64,000 bases of DNA. It comes from Calliopum simillimum (lineage: Eukaryota > Arthropoda > Insecta > Diptera > Lauxaniidae). Made by a program: the position numbers and the translations under genes. This document shows, in pieces, positions 34,411 through 46,056 of the stretch. The notes under the pieces were generated by a model. It did no database searches. It was not told the DNA's origin and saw only the letters and a list, made by a program, of their open reading frames with translations. Position 1 is the stretch's first letter; the number at the start of each line of letters is the position of its first letter. Location: the NCBI GenBank assembly GCA_951812925.1, contig OX638368.1, forward strand, positions 14,633,187 to 14,697,186. Reading direction: 5' to 3'.

Positions 34411-35075
34411 TACACTAAGGGAAAAATTGCTTTGTAAAATCAACCACTTTACTTTTGATTCAATGTCAAAATATAGTTGGTAAGTTCAACGAAATACGAC
34501 AACGTGAGGTATATGGTTAGGTCTTGTTCTTCTTTTTATGCCTTACTAATTTATACCGCATTTAGACAGAGAGACAATAGTTCAAAATGACTTAAAGGGA
34601 AAGGTTTTCAACGAATGAAAGGTGCTTCTAACCATATAGTACGTCACGAAAAAATGTGAATAAGAACAAGAGTGTCGCAATATTTGTAAAGTGCCTAAAA
34701 AAGGGTAAAATGGATAATGCCGACGAGTACGAGGAAGCTGAATACCTAAACATATTGTAACAATTGAAGAAAAAACCGATCCGGATGATGAACTTCATTA
34801 ACTTTTAAAAGTAATAAAAAAAAAACATATAAAAATGCATTTGAAACTACCGCAAATGTTATTTAAATCAAAACGAAATTTTCTTTGAATCAACCTCAAA
34901 TGTTTGTTAAATCAAAAGAAAATATTAATTGATTTGAATACTAATCAAATTCAATTTAATAACTTCAAATCAATATTTTTTCACAGTCACTTCAAATAAT
35001 TTCGTCTTTGGAACTAAATCGTTACTGATATCTATTGAATCAACAGTGAAAGTTGTCGTTTTTTCCCTGAGTGTA
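34411..35075. mobile_element. Transposon with TACACTMAGGGAAAAA ends
   Basis: The left end is TACACTAAGGGAAAAA and the right end TTTTTCCCTGAGTGTA, inverted with one mismatch. Inside is a short coding-like relic near 34710-34760 (ATGGATAATGCCGACGAG..., reading MDNADEYEEAEYLNIL and then a stop), perhaps the end of a transposase. No target duplication is clear. Confidence 0.5.
34545..34633 (+). repeat. Direct repeat, copy 1
   Basis: An approximately 89-bp sequence containing 'agttcaaaatgacttaaaggga' and 'caacgaatgaaaggtgctt'. It is repeated in direct orientation at 36411-36499 with about ten differences. Confidence 0.6.
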
Positions 35076-35079
35076 GAAA

Positions 35080-37110
35080 ATCTTGAAAATTTTAGAAAAA
35101 AAATTTTTTTGATACACTCTGCCACATTGTCCAAATTGATAACCAGCCTATAGCGATTTTTCGGTAGTCCCTTTTTTTAATTCAGTCAACATACAACATT
35201 GTGACTGAGAGTTTTGGAAACATTGAATTCCCACGACAAGGAAACACCTGATGGATGCTGCTGCCTTACTTACGCGTTTGTTTACTTTTTGGAAACAGTT
35301 TTGTTTACAACTGCATGGAGAGTCGCTCCAACTGCTCGAAATCTGGTTTTACTCGTATGTCGTTGTTTGTGTCTTGTTTTCATTATTATAACAACTTGTC
35401 CTCTTCATCACCTTAACAATTATGCTGCTGCTACTGTTCAGAGGAGCAACATAGCAATTTAATTTCGATCATTGAACATTTTCATGATGATTTGTTTTCG
35501 ATTGCAATTTGTAAGGAGGTGTTAATTTTTTATAGATTTTTGGGATTAACAGCGGCTATGAGGAGTCAGCGACTGTGACAACAGTCGTAAATGTGGAATT
35601 ATGTTGTTATGATGAGAAATGTCATAATTTAGATTCCCAATTGGTTTTGAAAAGAGATAATTTTGTTTCTTATACTTACTACATGGGAAAGTTGCAACAA
35701 AACTTTGTATGGTAACAAATTCCCAGAAGTCAAAAGAATAACAAAATTGACTGTAAGGTATTGCAAGTTTTCGTATAGTTCTTACTCCTTGAATAATGAC
35801 AAAAAAAAATCATTAATATAATAAAATTTGTTATGGTTTTCTCTTGTCTCGTAAATAAGAATCTTTGGATTTTTGTTTTTTGAATGAAAGAATTTGTCAA
35901 CCCACATCACTTTGTTTGCACACGTGCGTTTTGCACTCATCAATCATATGCGATATTTACTTTTTATTTGTGAACTGCAACTTATGTTTCAAAAATCCTT
36001 TGCAAAATAAATAAAACTATCATCAACAATAGGAAAAAATCGCACATTAACTCTGCATGATATCAGCAAATGACAGTGATACATTCAACGGTTGCACGTG
36101 CAGTAGTGACAACAGAAAATTGCAACAAATTCATAGCAAGCAGCGTTTAAATGATTTTTTTTTTAGTTGTGATTGTGAACGTTTGTCATTTGTCCAGAAA
36201 ATTTGGTTTCTAGGAATTTGATAAAAAATAGAAATCACAAGAAATAGGTTTATTCGCCTTTTAAAAAGCAGTTCAGCAAAATGTGCATGAGGCAATTTTA
36301 TTATTTCTGAATCTTTAGAACTAAAGATTTCCATCATCAGTGATAAAAAAAAACTACCAGGATAAAGTGAGAAAAAAGTGTTATGAGCCTGCCTGATCCT
36401 TATGAAATTAACTAAGTTATACCGCATATAGCCAGAGAGACCATAGTTCAAAATGACTTAAAGGGAATGATTTTCAACGAATGAAAGGTGCTTAAACAGT
36501 TATTGGATTACTCGAAAATCCGATTAAAATCCACCTAAAAACAGAAAATTAAATGCCACAATTATTTCTCCATAACACTATCAAGCTGGTGGCCGATAGT
36601 CATGTTAGAAGTATACTCAATTCCAATAATGTGAGCAATGCTTAACAGCTTACGACAAATGTAAATTCGACGAGGCATACGTGTAGAAGATTTGAATCTG
36701 ATTTAGTATTGAAGTATGATCAAAGATGAGTCAGGTTATCCAAACCGAATTTGACAATAAACTTCATACTTCATATGTTTTCAGGTGCGGATCAGGTTAT
36801 TAGTTCAACGGGGAATTAGGTTTTCTATTTAAGTTCTGATTAGAAAAGTTATACAATATACAAGGAGAAAAATCCACGCCATAATTTTTCTTGACTCGGG
36901 TAGAAAAAAAATAAAAGTAATTAACACTAGATTTCAAACATAAATTACCTACCTTATAACACCGTTTTGACTTTATAATTTTTTCCGTGTGAACTTTACA
37001 GTTAGGTAAATATCACAAAAATATATAACCTCTTTGACTTTTAAATTCTAGTATAAATATTTATGTTCGGACAGACATTTTCTTAATATACAAATTTTAT
37101 ACTTCTTTAC
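35080..37110. other. Intergenic, no gene; second direct-repeat copy; two CACGTG sites
   Basis: The direct repeat partner of 34545-34633 lies at 36411-36499. CACGTG occurs at 35921-35926 and 36095-36100; this core is bound by Hairy/E(spl)-type repressors, but two sites 170 bp apart are weak evidence. Open frames at 35214-35462 (+) and 36131-36451 (-) show no known domain. Confidence 0.4.
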
Positions 37111-37113
37111 CAC

Positions 37114-37211
37114 ATAGGCCAGTAGTGCAGAGGATATGTTTCTATCTATCACACGGACTGACAATGGATCGAATCCTAGTGAAGTCAGTTGGTTTTTCTT
37201 TTTTTTTTTTT
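37114..37211 (+). repeat. tRNA-like SINE fragment
   Basis: 'ggccagtagtgcagaggata' (A-box-like) is followed by 'atggatcgaatcctag' (B-box-like, 37163-37178), then 'gaagtcagttgg' and a T-rich run. The architecture is that of 33265-33382, but the sequence differs. Confidence 0.45.
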
Positions 37212-37701
37212 GTTTGAACCTTACAGTTCTTGTATGATTCATTATTTTTTGTTGTTGTTGTTTGAACTTTACAGTAAGTTAAATATCGCCTAAACTTTTT
37301 CCAAAAAATTACTACTCTGTAAAGTCATTCAAAAAATTCTGAATTGACTATAACAGCAAGGTTGTCACTACTTTGACTTAAAATTCTGGAAGAATTTATC
37401 AGAAATAAAGTAGTACGCACAAATTTTTTACACCGTGAAAGGATTAAAATCTTATCATTATTATAAGCTTATTCTCATGAGCATTTACAAAACTCCAAGT
37501 ATAATTTTGACTCAAATAAACGCAACTGGAACAGTAAAAGTTTTCAATACTATTCAGATTGCGATATTGTGATATGAAATTGTTAAGACAGCAGTATCAA
37601 AGGATCCGATACTGTACTCTGATCAAACCCTCCTACTTGTCCAAACATTCATATTCATACACAAAATAAACGCAAAGATCATTTTGTCTTTATAATCATT
37701 T

Positions 37702-38125
37702 CGCCGGTGCTTGCGAAGACTATCTCTTCTTTAAATGCGGACAAGAAAATCTTTTTTTTGAAATTGCGGCGAAAAAAATCTTTTTTGTAATATACGGACA
37801 AGAAAATCACTTTTTATAAAATGCGGAGAAGAAAATAACTTATTACAAAATGCGGAGAAGAAAATAACTTATTACAAAATGCGGCGAAGAAAATCACTTC
37901 TTACAAAATGCGGCGAAGAAAATCTCTTTTTTAAAAATGCATCGTAAAAAATCTAATTTTTTCGAAAAAAGGAATAGGAAAAATTTTTCTGAAAAAATAA
38001 AATAAATAAAGAGATTTTCTTCGCCGCATTTTGTAAAAAGTGATTTTCTTCGCCGCAATTTTATACAAAAAAAAATTTTTTCGCCGCAACTTTCGGTTGG
38101 AAAATTTTCTTCGTAAGCACCGGCG
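37702..38125. mobile_element. Inverted-end element filled with ~34-bp tandem units
   Basis: The ends CGCCGGTGCTTGCGAAGA and TCTTCGTAAGCACCGGCG are inverted copies, and ATTT lies directly outside both (37698-37701, 38126-38129). The left two-thirds is a tandem array of a ~34-bp unit ('aaaatcacttcttacaaaatgcggcgaag', about six or seven copies). The right part carries two or three inverted units ('cttcgccgcattttgtaaaaagtga'). There is no protein. The 4-bp flank match is suggestive only. Confidence 0.65.
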
Positions 38126-38129
38126 ATTT

Positions 38130-38540
38130 AATTAATCTAAATAGAATCCAAGAATTTATACAATCTAAAAATAAATTCTTTTAAAATGCACATTCCTACA
38201 ATTCCCTTCGACGCCGCGGCAATGTCGAAGAATTCAAGTGACGATGATCGATCACATTGCAGTTACATCAGCAAATTTCCAAGTAAAAGCCAAGCAAGCA
38301 ACCAATGTATCATCCCACCACAGAGCCTGTTAATCGAAGCCCGTGCCAATCGCGTGAGTAAAGTACGCTGGAACTGCTGCTGTTGCATTTGCTTTTAGTC
38401 TTTTAGTGTTTGGCTTACAACGTTTCTTTAGCACTCAAAGTATAGCTTGGATAAACTTAAGAATTTGTTGTTTTTCTTCATGGAAATTAATTAATTTAAC
38501 AACGGCTCAAAAATCTTAATTTAAGTTTATGAAAAGGAAT
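38130..38540. other. Intergenic spacer
   Basis: A 70-codon frame at 38186-38398 has no known domain. No other feature. Confidence 0.35.
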
Positions 38541-38545
38541 GAATA

Positions 38546-38940
38546 AGAAATTATGAAATGATGAAATGATGATATGATGAAATGATGAAATGATGAAATG
38601 ATGAAATGATGAAATGATGAAATGATGAAATGATGAAATGATGAAATGATGAAATGATGAAATGATGAAATGAGGAAATGATGAAATGATGAAATGATGA
38701 AATGATGAAATGATGAAATGATGAAATGATGAAATGATGAAATGATGAAATGATGAAATGATGAAATGATGAAATGATGAAATGATGAAATGATGAAATG
38801 ATGAAATGATGAAATGATGAAATGATGAAATGATGAAATGATGAAATGATGATATGATGATATGATGAAATGATGATATGATAAAATGACGAAATGATGA
38901 GGTGATTAAATGATGAAGTGATTAAATGATGAAATGATAT
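38546..38940. repeat. (AAATGATG)n octamer minisatellite
   Basis: About 48 near-perfect copies of the 8-mer AAATGATG, with rare variants (gatatgat, aatgagg) mainly at the edges. Because 8 is not a multiple of 3, the array reads as a 24-bp, 8-residue cycle on the minus strand; the resulting long HHFIISSF-type frame is an artefact. Confidence 0.95.
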
Positions 38941-38944
38941 AAGA

Positions 38945-40135
38945 AAAGTAGCATACAGTGATAAAGGGCGCTTATAAAGAAATATAAACCACCGCGCGGT
39001 GGGACCCTTCGCCTCCAACCCTTTCTTACGGTACTTTTTATTCAACTCGCACCTTCGGTTCCACGAAACATTTTCAACAGGAATCATTAAATATTTCCAT
39101 CTGTATTTTACAACTTAAGTATTTGAATTTGATTATGGAGGACAAATACCTAATCCGGTCCGTGCTGTTATCGAACAGTACACGTTACTATCTACACGAG
39201 TTAACTACACATGCATATATTCATATGCCACTGATTCTCCCCATCTTAATTCAGTCTCTGTTACTGTGCAATCAGTCAGTCTCATACATTATTCAGTGGA
39301 ACCTCTAAAAACATCGTTTTAAGTCGTTTAGCTTCGCACTTTCTCACGGTTTGGTTTTTTATATTCCAAGCCATATGCGACTGATTGTTGTACATAGTTT
39401 ATGATTGTTGTTGTTATTGTAGTATTATACCACCACCATATGATACTACGAACAGGGCACGGCACCAACGGCACATCACTACTCTCCAATGGGCAAAGCT
39501 TTCATGATGATGATGATGATGGCGCATGCAATCGAGTTGATTGTGACTTTAACGTTTGCGCTGGCAAACAGACAGACAGACAGGGAAACAAACGAACATT
39601 TGGCTTTTGATTTGTTCAAAGTCGTCTAAATGATTTTATGACCCGTCGACATTAGGCAAGCGGCTCACGACACCTTTGAACGCGCCGAAATTAATGAGTT
39701 TGTAATTAATTGATGTTTGTTTGGACACTTTGGTTGATGGTTTAATGCAGATGAAGAGTGCGCGTTTGGAAAAAGATCATTACAGTTTTTGTGGCTTATG
39801 TTTTCAAGAGCATTATTCATTTCATGAAGGTACTTTGCTTTTAAATTAAACTTAATTGAATGTCACTAAGGTATTGGTGAAATTCTCTTTGCTTTGTGGT
39901 AGAAAAACATCCGTTACAAGCGGGTCGTCAAATCGGATAGTAGTGAATGAGCAGTGTCAATGCATTTTCGGACGTCTCTTTTTTTTAAATGTTTAAAAAA
40001 TTAAAGGAAAAATAGAAAAAGGGGGTGTGGCATGGGGAAGGTTCACTGTTGGCATTTTCGTGATTGGATGCCACTACTCGTAAGCGATTTGTATCTTAGC
40101 ACTTAACTTTCTGAAACTTTGGGCTTCATTGTGAT
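38945..40135. other. Intergenic, largely non-repetitive
   Basis: More balanced composition than most of the window and no obvious repeats. One Su(H)-like site (CGTGAGAA, minus, at 39341-39348) and short (GAT)n and (ACAG)n runs at 39507-39520 and 39570-39583. No gene recognised. Confidence 0.4.
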
Positions 40136-40144
40136 AATCTACAT

Positions 40145-40559
40145 TAGTGATGAGCAAATTTAGTCTTGGTATTGATTCTTGGTCTTGGTCTTGGTCTTGG
40201 TAATTTTGCAAAACCAAGACCAAGACGCTGATATCATTGCAAGACCATGGTCTTTGTCTTGCTCACGATGATCATGAAGACCAATGCTGCTTTTTAGTCT
40301 TGCGAATTTATAGTTAATAGATATGTCACGCCCCTTTCAAGCATAAAATCATATCTCAATCCGAAATTTGGCATCTTAAAAACCCAACTGCTTTGTAAAA
40401 ATAGGGTTTGGAAATTTTTTATACTCAACAATCTTTAGAAATTTTTTCAAGACCAAGACCGAGACGAAGACTTAATGACCAAGACTCAATATCAAAACCA
40501 AGACCAAGACTCAATGTGCAAGAACAAGACCAAGGCCAACACTGCTATGGTTATAACTA
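40145..40559. mobile_element. ACCAAGAC-core hAT-like MITE
   Basis: The left end TAGTGATGAGCAAATTTAG is preceded by ATCTACAT (40137-40144), and the eroded right end (...ataacta) is followed by ATCTATAT (40560-40567). These make an 8-bp duplication with one mismatch. The core repeats 'ggtcttggtc' and 'accaagacc'. Confidence 0.75.
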
Positions 40560-40564
40560 ATCTA

Positions 40565-41395
40565 TATTTGTATAAGAAACATAGTCCAATACATGCATTT
40601 ACTTTTGCTACCTTATGCTTACTTGGTTTCGCTACAATTGTCGTCAACCACTCTCCTCTTTTTTAGCGGATGGGGGTTGAAAACATTTATAATCTTAAGC
40701 CCGATCGGCGCCGGTGACAGTTCTTTCAGACTATCCTAAACGTTTTACCGACTAAAGCACCTCCTCTTCATCTGGAAAACAGTTTTCTAGCATTGCATCA
40801 CGGGTGTTCTCTTTACTAATGCATTCTCGTTATAAGCCTACGTTGGAAATCCGGGGAGACCCAGAAGGCGAAACCGCTAACCGCTAAGACGAAATTCAAC
40901 CTGTTCTGAAACCCTTAGTCTCTGCCAAGGAGAACACAGATTTATGCTGAGACCACTACCAAAAAAAAGTGTGCTAACGGCTAAGCAAGAAACGCATAGT
41001 GGCCATGTTATTTAATATCAAAACACTTCTTGACTTCTGGCAGCTTGATAAGCAACCAGGCTTCTCTCCTTAAAGCGTAGTACGCTTCCTACGTATCATC
41101 AAATGAATTACCAATTTTCTGCGCTCACCAGCATAGTTGGTATGATGTTTCCGACTGTAAGTGGACCAACGCGTTCCTGTAACTTCTGTTTTCTCTCCGG
41201 TCAATTCCAGCTGTTGACGTTCGACGCCGTCAATTTCTGCGTTGCCTCAAATGCAGTCTGGTCTATTTGTTTTCTCCATCCTGTTTAGGAACCAAAATTC
41301 TCTACCATCAGCAATAATGAGAATGAATTTTTGATGGGAAAAGTCAGTCAACTAGTGAAGAAAAATGTATGGAAATGAACTTAAATCAAAATAGT
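40565..41395. other. Intergenic, no gene recognised
   Basis: No recognisable domain; some stretches (40730-41290) have near-balanced composition and could be remnants of coding transposon DNA, but no frame stays open. Confidence 0.35.
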
Positions 41396-41399
41396 AAAG

Positions 41400-41690
41400 A
41401 CAGAAGTAATGTCATAATATAAATTGTCATCAAAGCAAGACTGCTTTTCGGCCTTCTTAATTTATAGTTTATATATTTGTCATGTCCCTTTCGAGCATAA
41501 AGTTATCTCTCAATTCAGAATTTGGTATCTTAAACCATAACACTTTGGGAAAATAAGGTTGGAAAATTTTGTATACACAACAATCTTTAGAAATTTTTTT
41601 AAGACCAAGAACGAGACCAAGACTCAATGTTTAAGACCAAGACAAAGACTGTTTTAGTCTTGGTTTGCTTAACCTTAAATTTAGGATTAG
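41400..41690. repeat. ACCAAGAC-core element, eroded
   Basis: It shares 'aagcaagactgcttttcggccttcttaatttatagtt', 'catgtccctttcgagcataaa' and 'agaccaagacaaagactgtttt' with the copies at 40145 and 62537. The ends are lost. Confidence 0.6.
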
Positions 41691-41699
41691 TATTCTCGA

Positions 41700-43260
41700 T
41701 TACACTTCAGTCGTGATTTTTGTCGGATATTATATTCCTATATTAAATTCAATACAATGTCTTATTTTTTTGGATATGCACTAAATTTCCCGAAAGAAAG
41801 TCAAATAATGTCAAAGATTCATAGGCCGCAACAACATCAAGTAAAGACAATAACTTATTAGTCCAGTAAAACTGGACTTTCTGAACAAAATAATTGGAGT
41901 CAGCAATCGTGTTATTTTGGTATTTCAAAAGAAATGCCAAAAATCGGCAATGAGCTCGCTTCCACATAAGAAGTTATTCAAGCTGAAAGTTCGCGAAATC
42001 AGTTTTTATGCAAATATCTCGCGTTCTATTCTTATAGGTTCTATCTACTTAGCTGTACGTCTTAAGAAATCGAATCTGAGAAATTTTCTGCTGGAAATTT
42101 TATGAGCTACAAAATTGTAGACAAACAGAAATTTGAGCCAGAATTACTTCTTATGTGGAAGTGATCTCGTTGTCGAATTTTGGCATTTGCCTTGAAACAC
42201 CAAAATAAAATATGCCGGCTCTTATTTTTTTTTTTTTTTTTTTGATCAGAAATCTCTTCAGAGTCTAATTTTGCAGGACTACATGTATATTTCCAAATCT
42301 GTAGAGCCCTATATATAAACTTTTAAATGGTTTTAAACTGAGACGGAACAGTAGCACCAACCATGATTTAATTCATGTGTGAATTGAAAAATATTGTGGT
42401 AAATTTGTATTTTTTTAGTGATACGCTAATGAAACCACAACCATCTAACAGCACAAAGTGTCCCCATCATTGTTATATCTAACTAAACATTTAATGGATT
42501 ATCACCAAATCTTTATCATGGGTAGCTAACTATATACAATACGACCCATAATAATAACAATAAAAACAGCAATGCCACCACCATTATCAGTTTGTTTAAA
42601 GGGACCAGCATAATATTAGCAACAATGGTGCATATGGAGACCGCAACAACAGCAACAACAACTACTACTGTAACAACAATGATAAAAATGTTTATTATAA
42701 ACAACAACAACATTCCAACAAAAACCAGAGGCAACAGCTGGTGGTCATATTCCCATCGCCTAGTCATTGTAACACTCTCTCTCAGTTGGTTTATTCGTTC
42801 GTTTATATTGTCATTTGGGACCCCAGCAGGGGGCCAAAGAAAAAAAAAATACTTGCGGTGCTAACTACCGACAAAAAACACAAACAAACAAAAAAAGGAA
42901 CAACAAAAACAAAAACTGAAAAATAAAACCCAACTTGAAAAACAAAAATTTAGTCACTGCTCCCCTTAGAAACAAAGTCGTAGTTAAAATCCATGAATAA
43001 GTTGTTGACGGGCGGGTAAAACGATTCACAGCACCACTATCTACTGCGGTTGGTTACTTGGTTGGTTGACTGCATTGGCTGGCGTTGTTGATCTCCACTT
43101 TACAAAAATTATCACAGCACAGGAGCGGTTGTTCTTTACCTTTTCGAAGGCAGAATGTTCATCAGTTGTAGCTACTGGATGACTCTAGCAGTTTTAGGTA
43201 TGAAACCTTTAAATATCAATAAGGTCTTCTTTAGTTCCCTGTCAAGTTTTTCTTCATCTT
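41700..43260. other. Intergenic; CAA-rich low complexity near 42640-42725
   Basis: No gene recognised. 42640-42725 is a run of ACAACA/ACTACT-like triplets, and TTATTTTTTTTTT tracts lie at 42217-42244. One Su(H)-like word TGTGTGAA at 42376 stands alone. Confidence 0.4.
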
Positions 43261-43269
43261 AAGTGATGT

Positions 43270-43800
43270 CTTGGAGATTAAGCCTTGGTCTTGGTTTTGG
43301 GCATTAAGTCTTGGTCTTAAAAATTTCTTAAGAATGTTGATTATGCAAAATTTTCTGATTTTTCAAAAGCAGTTGGGTTTTTAGGATGCCAAACTCCATA
43401 TTGAGAGATGATTTAATGTTCGAAGGGGGTGTGATATCCCTATTAACTACAAACGAACTAGACCAAATAGCCATCTTGGTCTTGGTAATTTTGTCAACAG
43501 CAGTCTTGGCCTCGGTCTTGGCCTTTAAAAAATTTCTAAAGATTGTTGAGTATTAAAAATTTCCAAACCTTATTTTTCCAAGCAATTGGGTTTTCAGGAT
43601 GACAAATTTCGAATTAATCGATGATTTTATGCTTGAAAGAGGTGTGACACACTTATTAACTATAAACAAACAAGACTAAAAAGAGTAGTCTTGATTTTGA
43701 TGATCATTGTGAACAAGCCCATCGCCGACTTGGTCTTGAAAGTATTTCAGCGTCTTGGTCTCAAAAAATTATCAAATTACAAAATAAGAAGATCAATTTT
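43270..43800. repeat. Two ACCAAGAC-core elements, inverted orientation
   Basis: Two overlapping or adjacent copies in the reverse orientation: 43277-43500 and 43500-43790 both contain 'gtcttggtctt', 'ttaagaatgttga/ctaaagattgttga' and 'ttaactac/ttaactat'. The ends are unclear. Confidence 0.6.
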
Positions 43801-43839
43801 GCTCATTTGCACTATTCATCTTTAATTAATTTTGCTTTA

Positions 43840-44480
43840 CTTTTGTTATCTATAAGTGTATCCACCTTTTCTTCTGCATCATCTTAACTTCAATTGATTA
43901 ATAGTTTCTTCATCTTATTCACTTTCACTCTTTCGTTTTAATCTTCTGAATTACTTCCTCTTCATCTCCTTCATTTTCTTATGCATCTTTATTTGTATCT
44001 TTCTTTCTCATCTCTCGATTTTCTTCCTTTTATCATCTTTCTTTCCATAGCTTCTTATTGATCCTTAATTTTTTCCTTATCTTTTAAATTTTTTCCTCTT
44101 CTTGGTTTATCATCTTCATCTATTCATTTGCTCAATCATCTTGTTCTTCTTGAACTTTTCGACCTTCTCTTTTTTCCTCTTTTTTTATCATCATATTCCT
44201 TTACTTCAACTTCAGCCTGGTCTTCAATTGATTTCTTAACTTTAATTTCCTTATCTTCTTCTATAACTGTTTCTTATTCTTTAGCTAACTTTTCCTTCCT
44301 TAAGTTTTTCTTCCTATTCTGCTTCTCTTCCTTGTACTTGTGCTTCTTTTCTAGTTTTTAGTATACTTCTCCCCTTCTCCATTTCTTTCTCCTCATTCGG
44401 TTTCTTCGTCCTTTTCGATTTTTTATCTCTCTTTATGCATGTTATGTCTCCATTTCTTAATTTTTTTTCTTCTCCAACTT
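43840..44480 (+). repeat. Pyrimidine-rich low-complexity tract
   Basis: About 640 bp in which the plus strand is dominated by T and C (cttcttc, tttcttt and similar). No regular unit. Ser/Leu/Phe-rich frames across it are artefacts. Confidence 0.7.
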
Positions 44481-44744
44481 CTATTCTACACATGCAATCG
44501 CCATAATTTTATACCCAAAGTTCCTAACCCCCAGAAAACGCCCCTGTTTACACATTTGAACTCAATCGATTCGCTTCAACGAAATGCATGCCATCATCAA
44601 CCAACCATGCCTCGTAATTGCGTGATTTCATATATACAACCCGACATACCGATACACCAAAGCGTTTATATCGTACGACAATAACAACAACAAAAGTTTT
44701 AGCAATCCATCGGATCGCATCGCAATCCATCCATCCGTCCATCG

Positions 44745-44777
44745 TGTGGGAAACACACGACAAATCTGTTTCCCACG
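44745..44777 (+). promoter_or_regulatory. Su(H) paired site (SPS) upstream of m3
   Basis: TGTGGGAA (44745-44752) and TTCCCACG (44770-44777) are inverted and exactly 17 nt apart, the canonical SPS arrangement for Notch intracellular domain/Su(H)/Mastermind dimers. TATATA (44791-44796) lies just downstream, but the m3 coding start is 1.4 kb away. Confidence 0.8.
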
Positions 44778-44799
44778 GTCTGGAAAAGTGTGTATATAC

Positions 44800-45190
44800 A
44801 ATGCGATTTACAAAAACAACTACAACAGCAACAACTACAACAGCAACAACAATAACAACAACAACAGACAGTAACCGCATGCAAGACAGCGGCAGAGAAC
44901 TGTCATCATTGACAATAAGTAAGACATGAGCAGCGAACAGCGCATGGGGCCACAGCGCTTGGCGCGATCATTGGCCGACACAACTCAACTTGGCAATTGG
45001 CACAAGCGAAGCGCAAGAGTCGTGCACATTAACAGGAGCATAATATTATTTTTTAGAGCGCAAAAGAGCGCCGATTGGGAGAGTAGAAGTGAGCATAGTG
45101 TTGCCAAGACATCCAATGCAAATTACAAAACTATTTGAGAATTCCTCTAGTCTGAAGATATGTAGGACTTAGCCCTTATTCGTTAGTAAT
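44800..45190. other. m3 upstream region, ACA-repeat and N-box-like word
   Basis: 44814-44870 is an (ACAACA)n-rich run. CACAAG (N-box-like, CACNAG) lies at 45001-45006. The rest is non-repetitive and probably regulatory DNA of m3. Confidence 0.4.
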
Positions 45191-45194
45191 ATAT

Positions 45195-45810
45195 TCAGTG
45201 ATAAGCAAACCACGATCAAGACCAAAATCAAAACAAAAATCAAAAACAAGAATTAGGCCAAAATCAACACCAAGATCAACCCCAACGCCAGAATCAAATC
45301 AAAATTCAAAACCAAAATCGAAACCAAACCAAAATCAAACCCAAGACCAAGCCCTAAAACCAAGATCAAGACCAAAACCAAACTCAAAACCAAATAAAAA
45401 TCAAAATAAAACCAAAATTTAAGCCAATACTAAGGCCAACAACCAAGGCCAAGACCTAGACCAACAACCAAAGAAAAGATCAAGACCAAAACTAAAATCA
45501 AATCCAAAACCAATACCCAAGACTTCCCCCAAAACCTGAACCAAATTCAAAGCTAAAGCAGTCGAAACCAAAATCAAAACCAATTTGAAACCAAGATCAA
45601 GAACTAGGACTAAGAACAAAGACAAGAGTTAAGACCAAGACCAAAAACTAAGAACAACAAAAATTCAAAGCCAAAATCAAAACCAAGACAAAAGCCAAAA
45701 ACTAGGACCAAGACCAGGGCCAAAAACCAAAATCAAATCAAAAATTAAAACCAAAACCAAAATCAAAACTAGACAGAGATTAAAAAAGACCAAGATCAAG
45801 GCCAAAACTC
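45195..45810. repeat. Expanded ACCAAAATCAA/ACCAAGACC array, probable hAT-like derivative
   Basis: About 600 bp of purine- and C-rich near-repeats (accaaaatcaa, accaagacc) start after 'cagtgataagcaaacc' (45197), a variant of the TAGTGATGAGCAAA end of the family at 62537. The core seems to have expanded as a satellite-like array. It separates the SPS from the m3 core promoter. Lysine/proline/asparagine-rich frames are artefacts. Confidence 0.7.
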
Positions 45811-46018
45811 TTAGGACTCATACCAAAAGTTTTTTAATGCTTTTTTATAGCATTTAAGAGTAACACAATTTAATTTGGCGTTAGTCGGCAACACTGTTTT
45901 GACTTTTTTCTACGCTCTTCGTCATGCTCTCGCCAATGAGTAAAATCGTAAACGGTAGCCTCTCCGCTGTTACGCTCTGCTACTTCATTTACAATTTTAA
46001 GAACCCCCACCAAAGTGT

Positions 46019-46056
46019 TATAAAAGATATAGGAGAAACTTGTTTGCGGCTCATTT
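46019..46056 (+). promoter_or_regulatory. Core promoter of m3 (TATA + initiator)
   Basis: TATAAAAG at 46019-46026 and TCATTT (matching TCAKTY) at 46051-46056 put the transcription start near 46053 and give a 5' UTR of about 147 nt. Confidence 0.65.

Noticed and set aside
37780..38070. Regularly spaced repeats resembling a CRISPR array
   Set aside because: This is fly nuclear DNA; the units are directly tandem without variable spacers and lie inside an inverted-end element.
38551..39087. 178-codon minus-strand open frame with HHFIISSF repeats
   Set aside because: It is a reading of the (AAATGATG)n octamer array; no gene features outside it.
42516..42767. Hydrophobic 83-codon minus-strand frame that looks like membrane segments
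   Set aside because: It is the reverse reading of CAA/ACT triplet repeats.
44548..44929. Frames of 103-110 codons on both strands
   Set aside because: They overlap the SPS and the ACA-rich tract; Val/Thr runs come from simple repeats.
45198..45625. Lys/Pro/Asn-rich frame on plus and hydrophobic frame on minus
   Set aside because: Both are translations of the ACCAAAATCAA array.
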